From NCBI RefSeq assembly GCF_021183625.1, contig NZ_CP089214.1, forward strand, positions 3,782,001 to 3,846,000: DNA of 64,000 nt, in the 5' to 3' direction. Shown here one piece after another: positions 30,899 through 38,624 of the stretch. Under the pieces are notes generated by a model. The model had not been told where the DNA came from. It saw only the letters and a program-made list of their open reading frames with translations, and ran no database searches. Both the position numbers and the translations under genes were made by a program. Each line of letters opens with the position of its first letter. The first letter of the stretch is position 1. This DNA comes from Nocardia asteroides (GTDB lineage Bacteria; Actinomycetota; Actinomycetes; Mycobacteriales; Mycobacteriaceae).

Positions 30899-32017
30899 AT
30901 GCGCACCGAGATCTGTGATCGGCTGGGAATCGAGTTCCCGATCTTCGCCTTCACGCACTGCCGCGATGTCGCCGCCGCCGTGAGCAATGCCGGTGGCCTC
31001 GGTGTGCTCGGCGCGGTCGGCTTCACCGCCGAGCAGCTGGAGGTCGAGCTGGCCTGGCTGGACGAGCACGTCAACGGCGTCTACGGCGTCGACCTGGTGA
31101 TCCCGTCCAAGTACGAGGGCAAGGGCATCGAGGGGCTGAGCCCCGAGGAGCTGGAGGCCCAGCTGGTGCAGCTGGTCCCGCAGGGCCACCGCGACTTCGC
31201 GGAGAAGCTGCTCGCCGACCACGGCGTTCCCGCGCTGCCCGAGGGCGAGCAGCACGCGCAGCTGCTCGGTTGGACCGCGACCACCGCGGGCCCGCAGGTC
31301 GAGGTGATCCTCAAGCACCCCAAGGCCAAGCTGGTCGCGAACGCGCTCGGCACCCCGCCCGACGACGTGATCGAGCAGGTGCAGAGCTCGGGCCGGCTCA
31401 TCGGCGCGCTCTGCGGCTCGGTCAAGCACGCGCTGAACCACAAGAACGCCGGGCTCGACTTCGTGGTCTGCCAGGGCACCGAGGGCGGCGGGCACTGCGG
31501 CGAGGTCTCCTCGCTGGTGCTCTGGCCGCAGGTGATCGACGCCGTCGGCGACCTGCCGGTGCTGGCCGCCGGTGGCATCGGCAACGGCCGCCAGGTGGCC
31601 GCGGCCATGGCGATGGGCGCCGCGGGCGCCTGGACCGGCTCGATCTGGCTCACCGTCGAGGAGGCCAATGTGCCGCCCGCGCAGATGCAGAGCTACCTCG
31701 ACGCCACCAGCCACGACACCGTGCGCTCGCGCGCCTGGACCGGCAAGCCGGCCCGGATGCTCAAGAACGACTGGACCGAGGCCTGGGAGAGCGCCGACAC
31801 CCCGGACCCGCTGCCCATGCCGCTGCAGATGATGGTGGCTCTGGACGGCGTGAAGCGGGGGCACCGCTACCCCGAGGCGGCCAAGGACGTGAACTTCAAC
31901 CCGGTCGGCCAGGTGGTCGGCCAGCTCAACAAGATCGAGCGCTCCGCCGACGCGGTGAACCGGCTGATCCAGGAGTACGTCGAGGCCTGCGACCGGCTCA
32001 CCAAGCTGAACGGCTGA
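30899..32017 (+). CDS. Nitronate monooxygenase-like FMN protein (KstR-type control)
   Basis: 372 aa from ATG 30899; an upstream in-frame start adds 23 atypical residues. FMN-barrel features: GIEFPIFAFTH, SNAGGLGVLGA, DFVVCQGTEGGGHCGEVSSLVLWPQV, and the phosphate loop PVLAAGGIGNGRQVAAAMAMGAAGAWTG. The family oxidises nitronates but also includes enzymes of steroid ring degradation in actinobacteria. The KstR-like operator upstream favours a catabolic role in sterol or related lipids. A different, shorter paralogue lies at 43011-43985. Confidence 0.85.
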   Translation: MRTEICDRLGIEFPIFAFTHCRDVAAAVSNAGGLGVLGAVGFTAEQLEVELAWLDEHVNGVYGVDLVIPSKYEGKGIEGLSPEELEAQLVQLVPQGHRDFAEKLLADHGVPALPEGEQHAQLLGWTATTAGPQVEVILKHPKAKLVANALGTPPDDVIEQVQSSGRLIGALCGSVKHALNHKNAGLDFVVCQGTEGGGHCGEVSSLVLWPQVIDAVGDLPVLAAGGIGNGRQVAAAMAMGAAGAWTGSIWLTVEEANVPPAQMQSYLDATSHDTVRSRAWTGKPARMLKNDWTEAWESADTPDPLPMPLQMMVALDGVKRGHRYPEAAKDVNFNPVGQVVGQLNKIERSADAVNRLIQEYVEACDRLTKLNG

Positions 32018-32037
32018 GGCGGCAGGGCGTCCCCGGG

Positions 32038-32811
32038 TCAGGCGGTAGCGGCCCGGGGCGCGCTCTCCTCGGCGGGGCCGAGCAGCAGCTCCTCGAAGCG
32101 GGTGACCACCTTGTCGTGGTACATCCCGAAGAGATCCTCGAAGAGCGCGAGCTGGGCCTCGGACGGCTCCGAGCCGGAGTCCCAGACCGCGAGCAGCGCG
32201 CGCCAGACCAGTACGTGCAGGTCGGCGGCGCCGGCGAAGTAGGCCTGCACCGCGAGCGGCACCTCGAGCACCATCTCGCCGATCGAGTTCAGCACGGCGC
32301 GCTGCATGCTGGAGCCGAGCACGGAGAGCAGCCTGCGCACCAGCCCGACCTCGAGCCCGAGGATTCGGTTGTGGTCCGGCTCGTCCTGCCTGGCAAGCGA
32401 TTCCAGCTCGTCGACGGTGGCCTTCAGCTCGGCCGGGTCGAGCCGGTCGCGGCAGCCGGTGTAGGCGAGCAGCGCGTCCATCACGATGCCGCGCTCGACC
32501 TCGACGATGTCGTGGAACATCTCCACCGCGACCTCGGGCATCGGCACGGAGAAGCGGAAGAGGTGCCGGTAGACGTCGAGGCCGCCGGCCTCGCGCACGT
32601 CGCGGATGGTGAAGCCCTTGCCGCGGCGGGCCTCGACGAAGCCGTAGGACTCCAGCCGGCCCAGGGTGAGCTGGGCGGTAGCCCGGTTCATCGAGAACTC
32701 CTCGGCCACCTGCCGCACCGAGGGCATGAGTTCGCCAGGGCCGTATTCCCCCGCTGCCACCCGCCGCGCCAGTTCGTCGGCGACATCGGCGACAACCGTT
32801 TGGGAACCCAT
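32038..32811 (-). CDS. GntR/FadR-family transcriptional regulator
   Basis: 257 aa. The winged helix is at residues 5-75: ELMPSVRQVAEEFSMNRATAQLTLGRLESYGFVEARRGKGFTI. The helical C-terminal domain (residues 90-240) fits the FadR-like ligand-binding bundle, which senses acyl-CoA or organic acids. It converges on the monooxygenase with a 20-bp gap and is divergent from the ABC1 kinase. The 111-bp intergenic region holds two GCAC/GTGC palindromes that are likely operators. Confidence 0.85.
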   Translation of the reverse strand: MGSQTVVADVADELARRVAAGEYGPGELMPSVRQVAEEFSMNRATAQLTLGRLESYGFVEARRGKGFTIRDVREAGGLDVYRHLFRFSVPMPEVAVEMFHDIVEVERGIVMDALLAYTGCRDRLDPAELKATVDELESLARQDEPDHNRILGLEVGLVRRLLSVLGSSMQRAVLNSIGEMVLEVPLAVQAYFAGAADLHVLVWRALLAVWDSGSEPSEAQLALFEDLFGMYHDKVVTRFEELLLGPAEESAPRAATA

Positions 32812-32877
32812 TTCTTCGACAACCTCTCATCTGTGGCGCGTGTCACGTCCCAGACAGTCTAAGGCCTGCGAGGTTCG

Positions 32878-32893
32878 TTCGCACGTGTGCGAA
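32878..32893. promoter_or_regulatory. Palindromic operator between the GntR regulator and the ABC1 kinase
   Basis: TTCGCAC-GT-GTGCGAA, with 7-bp arms. A related weaker palindrome, GCACAATGTG, follows at 32904-32913, just before the ABC1 start codon. Size and two-base spacer fit GntR-family operators. Confidence 0.5.
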
Positions 32894-32922
32894 ACTGAGC
32901 ATCGCACAATGTGAGGTGACTC

Positions 32923-34482
32923 ATGACCGAACGCGGGGGCACGAGCACTCCCGGCGCCGACGCCGGTGGTGAGCGGGTGCGCCGATTCCGCCGAACAGCG
33001 GGGCCGACAGCGGGTTTCGGCGGTGCTCAGGGCCGGGGTGCGGGGCGGTTGCCGGTGCGCTCGGCGGTGCGCGGGGCGCGAATCGCGGCGCTGCCGGTCG
33101 CCTACGCGGGCAGGCAGGCGGCGGGGCTGGGGCGCAAGGCGATCGGGCGCCCGGCCGACGAGGTCGACCGGGACATCCGGCTGCGCACCGCGCAGCACAT
33201 CTTCGAGGTGCTCGGCGAACTCAAGGGCTGCGCGGCGAAACTCGGCCAGCTGCTCGCCATCTACGAGCTGGCGCTGCCGCCGGAGATCGCCGAGCCGTAC
33301 CGGATCGCGCTCGCCAGGCTGCAGGACTCCGGCCCGGTCATGCTGCCGACGGTGGTGCGCGCGGTCATGGCCGAGAGCCTCGGCCCCGAGTGGCGCTCGC
33401 GCTTCCTGGATTTCGACGACCGGCGGGCCTGCGCGGCCTCGATCGGGCAGGTGCACCGCGGGATCTGGCAGGACGGGACGCCGGTCGCGGTGAAGCTCAT
33501 GTACCCGGGCGGGCGGGCCGCGGTCGCCGCCGACCTCAGGCAGCTGCGCAGGCTCAGCACACTCGCCAAGGTCTTCCTGCCGAGCGCCGACGTGCTCGGG
33601 GTGACCGAGGCGATCTGCGACTGCGTCGAGCGGGAGCTGGATTTCGCGGCCGAGGCCGAGAGCCAGCGCACCTTCGCCGCCGCCTACGCCGACGACCCCG
33701 ACCTCCGCGTCCCGCGGGTGATCGCGCAGCGCGGCGACGTGCTGGTGACCGAATGGCTGGAGGGCACACCGGTTCCGGCCATCGTCGAGCGCGGCAGCAG
33801 GGAGCAGCGCGACCGGGTCGGCACGCTGCTTGTCCGCTTCATGGCCTCGACCTGGCTGCGCAGCGGGCTGCTCTACACCGACCCGCACCCGGGCAACTTC
33901 CGGCTGCTGCCGGACGGCAGGCTCGGCGTGCTCGACTTCGGCGCCTGCCTGCCGTGGCCGCCGGACGGCTTCGACGCGCTGGCCGAGGACTACACCCGCG
34001 CGCTCTTCCGCGGCGGCCCCGACGAACTCGGCAGCACTGCCCGCAGACACGGCTTCGCGGAGCCGGATCGGGCGATCGACGACGGCGCGCTCTACAAAGT
34101 GGTCTCGCCCTGCATGGAGCCGCTGCGCCACGACACCTACCGGCTCAGCAACCCCTGGCTGCGCAAACACGTGCTGCGGGTGACGAATCCGCGGCTCTCG
34201 AACATCGTGCGGCAGCTGACCATGCCGGTCTCCATGACGCCGTTCGCGCGCGCGGTCCTCACCGCGGTCGGCGCGCTCTGCCAGCTGGAGGCGGAGACCT
34301 CCTACCGGGATGAGATCGCGCGCTGGTTCCCGCACCTGGACGCCATCGCCTACGGGACGGCGGAGCCGGGCGAGCCGGAGGACGCGCCGGGCAGGCTGCA
34401 GGGCCCCGTCGAGCTGGCGCTCGTGCGAGAACGCAGGCGGCAGGGCAGGCAGCCACGCTCTTCGATCGAGCGAACCGGATAA
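32923..34482 (+). CDS. ABC1/AarF (UbiB-like) atypical kinase
   Basis: 519 aa from ATG 32923 with GAGGTGA upstream. The ABC1 hallmarks are present: KxGQ motif CAAKLGQLLA, Ala-rich nucleotide loop ASIGQVHR, catalytic lysine in VAVKLMYPG, TDPHPGNFRLL and metal-binding DFGAC. UbiB/ADCK proteins are ATPases or kinases that support quinone and other isoprenoid lipid biosynthesis and transport. No C-terminal transmembrane pair, typical of some UbiB, is seen. It lies opposite the GntR gene and shares its control region. Confidence 0.88.
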   Translation: MTERGGTSTPGADAGGERVRRFRRTAGPTAGFGGAQGRGAGRLPVRSAVRGARIAALPVAYAGRQAAGLGRKAIGRPADEVDRDIRLRTAQHIFEVLGELKGCAAKLGQLLAIYELALPPEIAEPYRIALARLQDSGPVMLPTVVRAVMAESLGPEWRSRFLDFDDRRACAASIGQVHRGIWQDGTPVAVKLMYPGGRAAVAADLRQLRRLSTLAKVFLPSADVLGVTEAICDCVERELDFAAEAESQRTFAAAYADDPDLRVPRVIAQRGDVLVTEWLEGTPVPAIVERGSREQRDRVGTLLVRFMASTWLRSGLLYTDPHPGNFRLLPDGRLGVLDFGACLPWPPDGFDALAEDYTRALFRGGPDELGSTARRHGFAEPDRAIDDGALYKVVSPCMEPLRHDTYRLSNPWLRKHVLRVTNPRLSNIVRQLTMPVSMTPFARAVLTAVGALCQLEAETSYRDEIARWFPHLDAIAYGTAEPGEPEDAPGRLQGPVELALVRERRRQGRQPRSSIERTG

Positions 34483-34495
34483 TCGGGCGAGTCGT

Positions 34496-34514
34496 CTGAG
34501 ACACGATGTCTCAG
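34496..34514. terminator. Short hairpin after the ABC1 gene
   Basis: CTGAGAC (34496-34502), ACGAT, GTCTCAG (34508-34514), 14 bp after the ABC1 stop. It may be a weak terminator or an operator; the 7-bp stem is modest. Confidence 0.4.
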
Positions 34515-34659
34515 CACCGGGTGCGCACCGACACGCAGACCGACCGGCCACACCGGACCGCCGCGTACCCGGCGCTCCCCCCGTGTGCTGGTATGTATCG
34601 TGCGCCGGGGAGCACGCGGCCCCGCGTCCCGAGAGACGATCCGAAAGTACCGATACGCC

Positions 34660-37032
34660 ATGCGAGTCGACGGGCGGGAAATTCCGGTCACCGGCAGCCT
34701 GCTGCCGCCGCTGACCAGGCGGACCAGCGATATCATTCGCGTGGTGCTCGCGGCGCTCGGCGTCGGGGTGGTCGTGGTCGGCTCGGTGATCACCCGGCCG
34801 GAGTGGCTGGCGCTGGAGCGCTCGGTCTCCAACATCATCGGCTTCCTGAATCCGGCCCAGTCCAATCTGGTCTACCTCTGCTACGGCGTCGCCATCCTGA
34901 TCCTGCCCTTCGCGATCCTGATCGAGCTGGTCTGGCGGCGGCAGTGGAAGCTGATGGCCGGGTACGCGGCGGCCGGGCTGGTGGCCGGGCTGCTGCTCTC
35001 CATCACCGGCACCGGGCTCTCCGCGCCGCAGTGGCACCTGCAGGTGCCGGACCGCCTCGACACCTTCCTCTCCCAGTTCCTGGACGACCCGCGCTGGATC
35101 GCGGGCGCGGCCGCTGTGCTCACCGTCTCCAGCCCGTGGCTGCCGACCCGGGTCCGCCGCTTCATGTGGTTCCTGCTGCTCGCCTTCGCTCCGATCCACC
35201 TGGTGGTGAGCACCGTCGTGCCCGCTCGCGCCATGTTCGGGCTGGCGGTGGGGTGGCTGGTCGGCGCGGTGATCGTGCTCGCGGTCGGCACGCCCGCGCT
35301 CGAGGTTCCGCTGGACGCCGCGGTGCGGCTGCTGGCCGGGCGCGGGCGAACGGTCACCGCGTTCACCGTGCTCCGCCCGGCCGGGCCCGGACCGCTGGTG
35401 CTGGCCGCCGCGGTGGACGGCGCCGAGCGCGAGCTGATCGTCGACCTCTACGGCAAGAACCAGCGCAGCCACAGCGCGCTGCGCCAGCTCTGGCGCAGGC
35501 TCACCTTCCGCAGCAGCGAGACGCCGTCGCCGTACGGCTCCATGCACCGCGCGGTCGAGCACCGCGGGCTGCTCGCGCTGGTGGTGCGCGACGCCGGGGT
35601 GGCCGCGCACGAGCCGATCGCGGTGAGCGGGCTGGCCCGCGGCTGGTCGCTGTACGCGCACTCGGTGCCGCACGGCAGGCCGCTCGCCGAGTCCGACGCC
35701 GATATCCTGCCCGCGGTCTGGGCGGCGCTCGGCACCCTGCGCGAGCACCAGATCGCCCACGGTGACCTGCGGCCGAGCGAGATCCGGGTGCGCGAAGGGG
35801 TGGTGCTGTTCGGCGGCTTCGCCAGCGCCGAGTACGGCGCAAGCGACACCCAGCTGCAGTCCGACATCGCGCAGCTGCTGGTGACCACCACCTCGCTCTT
35901 CGGCAGGGAGCCCGCGGTGCGCACGGCCATCGAGGCGCTCGGCGAGCAGGCGGTGCTCGACGCCTCCCGCCGGCTCACCAAGTTCGCGCTGCCACCCGGC
36001 ATGCGGCGCTCGGTGCCGGACTGGAGCGACCGGCTCGGCGAGGCGCGCTCCGAGGTGCGCAAGCAGACCGGGCAGGACCGGATCGAGGCCGAGCAGATCA
36101 CCCGGTTCAGCCGCAACCAGATCATCCAGCTGGTGCTGCTGGTCGGGCTGGTCTACGTGGCCTACCCGTTCATCAGCGCGGTGCCGACCTTCTTCACCCA
36201 GCTGCGCACCGCCAACTGGTGGTGGGCGCTGCTCGGGCTCGCCATCTCCTCGCTCACCTACGTCGGCGCCGCGGTGGCGCTCTGGGCCTGCGCCTCGCGC
36301 GGGATCAGCCTGTGGGGGCTGATCGTCATGCAGATCGCGAACACCTTCGCCGCGACCACCACCCCGGCCCGGATCGGCGGACTCGCGCTGAGCGTGCGGT
36401 ACCTGCAGAAGGGCGGGCTCGGGGCGGTGCGCGCCACCGCGGCCGTCGCGCTGCAGCAGGCGGTGCAGGTGCTGACGCACATCACCCTGCTGCTGTTCTT
36501 CAGCGTGGCGGCCGGGACCTCCGCCGACCTGTCGCACTTCGTGCCGGACGCGACCGTGCTCTACCTGATCGCCGGGGTCGGCGTCGGGATCGTCGGGACC
36601 TTCACCTTCGTGCCGAAACTGCGCGGGTGGCTGAACGACTCGGTGCGGCCGCAGCTGCAGGAGGTGCTCGGCGAGCTGGTCGCGCTCGCCCGCGACCCGA
36701 AGCGCTCGGCGACCATCGTGGTCGGCTGCGGCGCCATCACGCTCGGCCAGGCCGGGGCGCTGTGGGCGTCGGTGCAGGCGTTCGGCGGTGGTACGACCTT
36801 CATCACCGTCACCATCGTGACCATGATCGGCGGCACGCTGGCCTCGGCGGCGCCGACGCCGGGCGGGGTCGGGGCGGTGGAGGCGGCGCTGATCGGCGGG
36901 CTGGCCGCGTTCGGGCTGCCCGCCGAGGTCGCGGTGCCGTCGGTGCTGCTCTACCGGGTACTGACCTGCTGGTTGCCGGTGTTCTGCGGATGGCCGATCA
37001 TGCGCCGGTTGAGCGCGCAGAACAAGATCTAG
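34660..37032 (+). CDS. Flippase-like (LPG synthase TM/UPF0104) membrane protein with internal pseudokinase domain
   Basis: 790 aa from ATG 34660. Residues 20-215 hold about six membrane segments. Residues 230-470 are soluble and kinase-like: REHQIAHGDLRPSEIRV (367-377) mirrors an HxDLxPxN loop, but the metal-binding Asn is Glu, and DFG is replaced by GGF (385-387). Residues 490-790 are the YbhN/MprF-type flippase-like region, with AATTTPARIGGLALSVRYL and ASAAPTPGGVGAVEAALIGGL. These membrane domains move or modify charged lipids. Its stop overlaps the convergent kinase stop by 3 bp, a second link to signalling. The pseudokinase role is inference. Confidence 0.82.
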   Translation: MRVDGREIPVTGSLLPPLTRRTSDIIRVVLAALGVGVVVVGSVITRPEWLALERSVSNIIGFLNPAQSNLVYLCYGVAILILPFAILIELVWRRQWKLMAGYAAAGLVAGLLLSITGTGLSAPQWHLQVPDRLDTFLSQFLDDPRWIAGAAAVLTVSSPWLPTRVRRFMWFLLLAFAPIHLVVSTVVPARAMFGLAVGWLVGAVIVLAVGTPALEVPLDAAVRLLAGRGRTVTAFTVLRPAGPGPLVLAAAVDGAERELIVDLYGKNQRSHSALRQLWRRLTFRSSETPSPYGSMHRAVEHRGLLALVVRDAGVAAHEPIAVSGLARGWSLYAHSVPHGRPLAESDADILPAVWAALGTLREHQIAHGDLRPSEIRVREGVVLFGGFASAEYGASDTQLQSDIAQLLVTTTSLFGREPAVRTAIEALGEQAVLDASRRLTKFALPPGMRRSVPDWSDRLGEARSEVRKQTGQDRIEAEQITRFSRNQIIQLVLLVGLVYVAYPFISAVPTFFTQLRTANWWWALLGLAISSLTYVGAAVALWACASRGISLWGLIVMQIANTFAATTTPARIGGLALSVRYLQKGGLGAVRATAAVALQQAVQVLTHITLLLFFSVAAGTSADLSHFVPDATVLYLIAGVGVGIVGTFTFVPKLRGWLNDSVRPQLQEVLGELVALARDPKRSATIVVGCGAITLGQAGALWASVQAFGGGTTFITVTIVTMIGGTLASAAPTPGGVGAVEAALIGGLAAFGLPAEVAVPSVLLYRVLTCWLPVFCGWPIMRRLSAQNKI

Positions 37033-38624
37033 GCGGGTTTCAGCGTTCCCTTCAGCGTGGTGCCGAGGGGGCCGGGGAAGCTGTAGCCGATGCTGCCGTC
37101 GGGGTTGGCGGTGATGGTCGAGACGCTGCCGTTGTCGGTGCAGTCGGCGGGGCCGCCGGTGAGCCGGGCGCGCAGCGAGACCTCGGTCTCGCTCGCGGCC
37201 AGCAGCGTTTCGGCGCGCTCGCAGGTCTGGCTGAAGATCACGCCGGTGTTGCTCGCCTCGCCGACCTCCTCGCCGATCTGGCCCGAGCGCAGGGTCAGCT
37301 CGATGTCGAGGGCGGCGAGGCCGTCGGTGATGCGGCCCTTCCAGCTGCCCGCGAAGCGGTCGGGGAGGGCGGGGATCGAGCCGGTCGGGTCGGTGGTCTC
37401 GGTCGGCTCGTCCTCGGTGGGGACGGTGGTCTCCTCGGTCGTGGTGTCGGTCGTCACGGTGACGTCGCCGACGGAGCCGCCGTTGCGGAGGGCGAGGGTG
37501 ACACCGGCGGCGATCGCGAAGACCAGCAGTATCGCGGTCACGGCGAGGAGGGCGTTGCGGCGGCCGGTTCTCCGGGGTGCTGGGCCGGGGACGCCCTTGG
37601 TGGTGCCGTGATCGAAACCGGCCGGTGGCGGGGTCGTGCGGTAGGCGGTGGCGGCGTAGCGCTGGTCGTGGCCCGCGGGCGGGGTGCGGGGTGCGGTGTC
37701 GGCGTGGCCCGAGGGCGGGAGAGTGGTCGCGATCCGGTGCTCGTTGCCGGTCGACCAGTTGACGGCGGCGGGCGCGAAGGTCGCGGCGGTGCCGTGGTTC
37801 CAGGCGGCCGGATCGGTGAGCGCGCGGCGCGCGGCGTCGACGAATTCGGTGGCGGTGCCGAAGCGTTCCGCCGGGTCCTTGGCGAGGGCGCGGGCCAGGA
37901 CGTCGTCCAGGGCGGGCGGGACGCCGGGGCGCAGCTCGCCGAGGCGCGGCGGGGGTTTGTAGAGGTGGCCGAAGATCTGCTCGGCGACGCTCTCACCCGC
38001 GAAGATCTTGCCGCCCAGAATGCACTCGGCCAGCACGCAGCCGAGTGCGTAGATGTCGGCGGGCGGGCCCGCGACGCCCTCGAACCGCTCCGGCGCCATG
38101 TACGCGATCGTGCCGAGCGAGGCGCCGGTGCTGGTCAGCCCGGTTTCGTCGTCCGGCTTGGCGATGCCGAAATCGATCAGGTAGGCGAAGCCGGTGCGGT
38201 CGATGAGGATATTGCCCGGCTTGATGTCGCGGTGCACCAGCCCGGCCGCGTGCGCGCCGTCCACCGCGGCGCCGATCTGCGCCAGCAGCTCCACCGCGCG
38301 CACCGGCGGCATCGGGCCGCGCTCGCGCAGCAGGGCGCTCACGTCCACGCCCTCGACCAGCGCCATATCGATGTAGAGCTGGTCGCCGACGCGACCGAAC
38401 GAGTGGATCGCCACCAGGTGCGGATTGTGCAGCCGCGCCGCCACCCGCGCCTCCCGCTCGAAGCGGCGGCGGAACTCCTCGTCGTCCGCGAGTTCGGCGG
38501 GTAGCAGCTTGAGCGCGATGAACCGCTGGGTCGGCTGGTGGAAGGCGCGCCAGACCTGGCCCATTCCGCCGCGGCCGATCACGGAGTCGAGGCGGTAGTC
38601 GCCGAACCAGCGGGTCGCGCTCAC
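37029..38624 (-). CDS. Membrane-anchored Ser/Thr protein kinase (PknB type), short ectodomain
   Basis: 531 aa from a GTG start overlapping the upstream kinase stop (GTGA). Hanks motifs are intact: GRGGMGQVW, ALKLLP lysine, HRDIKPGNIL, DFGIA and APERF. Residues about 280-355 are a juxtamembrane Pro/Thr linker, followed by one membrane helix (ALLAVTAILLVFAIAAGVTL). The outer part has a Thr/Glu-rich stalk and a small beta domain with two cysteines, no PASTA repeats. Such kinases sense envelope signals. The two kinase genes are translationally coupled and probably act together. Confidence 0.9.
   Translation of the reverse strand: MSATRWFGDYRLDSVIGRGGMGQVWRAFHQPTQRFIALKLLPAELADDEEFRRRFEREARVAARLHNPHLVAIHSFGRVGDQLYIDMALVEGVDVSALLRERGPMPPVRAVELLAQIGAAVDGAHAAGLVHRDIKPGNILIDRTGFAYLIDFGIAKPDDETGLTSTGASLGTIAYMAPERFEGVAGPPADIYALGCVLAECILGGKIFAGESVAEQIFGHLYKPPPRLGELRPGVPPALDDVLARALAKDPAERFGTATEFVDAARRALTDPAAWNHGTAATFAPAAVNWSTGNEHRIATTLPPSGHADTAPRTPPAGHDQRYAATAYRTTPPPAGFDHGTTKGVPGPAPRRTGRRNALLAVTAILLVFAIAAGVTLALRNGGSVGDVTVTTDTTTEETTVPTEDEPTETTDPTGSIPALPDRFAGSWKGRITDGLAALDIELTLRSGQIGEEVGEASNTGVIFSQTCERAETLLAASETEVSLRARLTGGPADCTDNGSVSTITANPDGSIGYSFPGPLGTTLKGTLKPA

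Noticed and set aside
34585-34659. Extended N-terminus of the flippase-like protein
   Set aside because: The added 25 residues are Arg-rich and unlike a membrane protein start; ATG 34660 gives a normal N-terminus.
32827-36537. 1236-codon minus-strand open frame opposite the ABC1 and flippase genes
   Set aside because: Shadow of high third-position GC; no recognisable domain.
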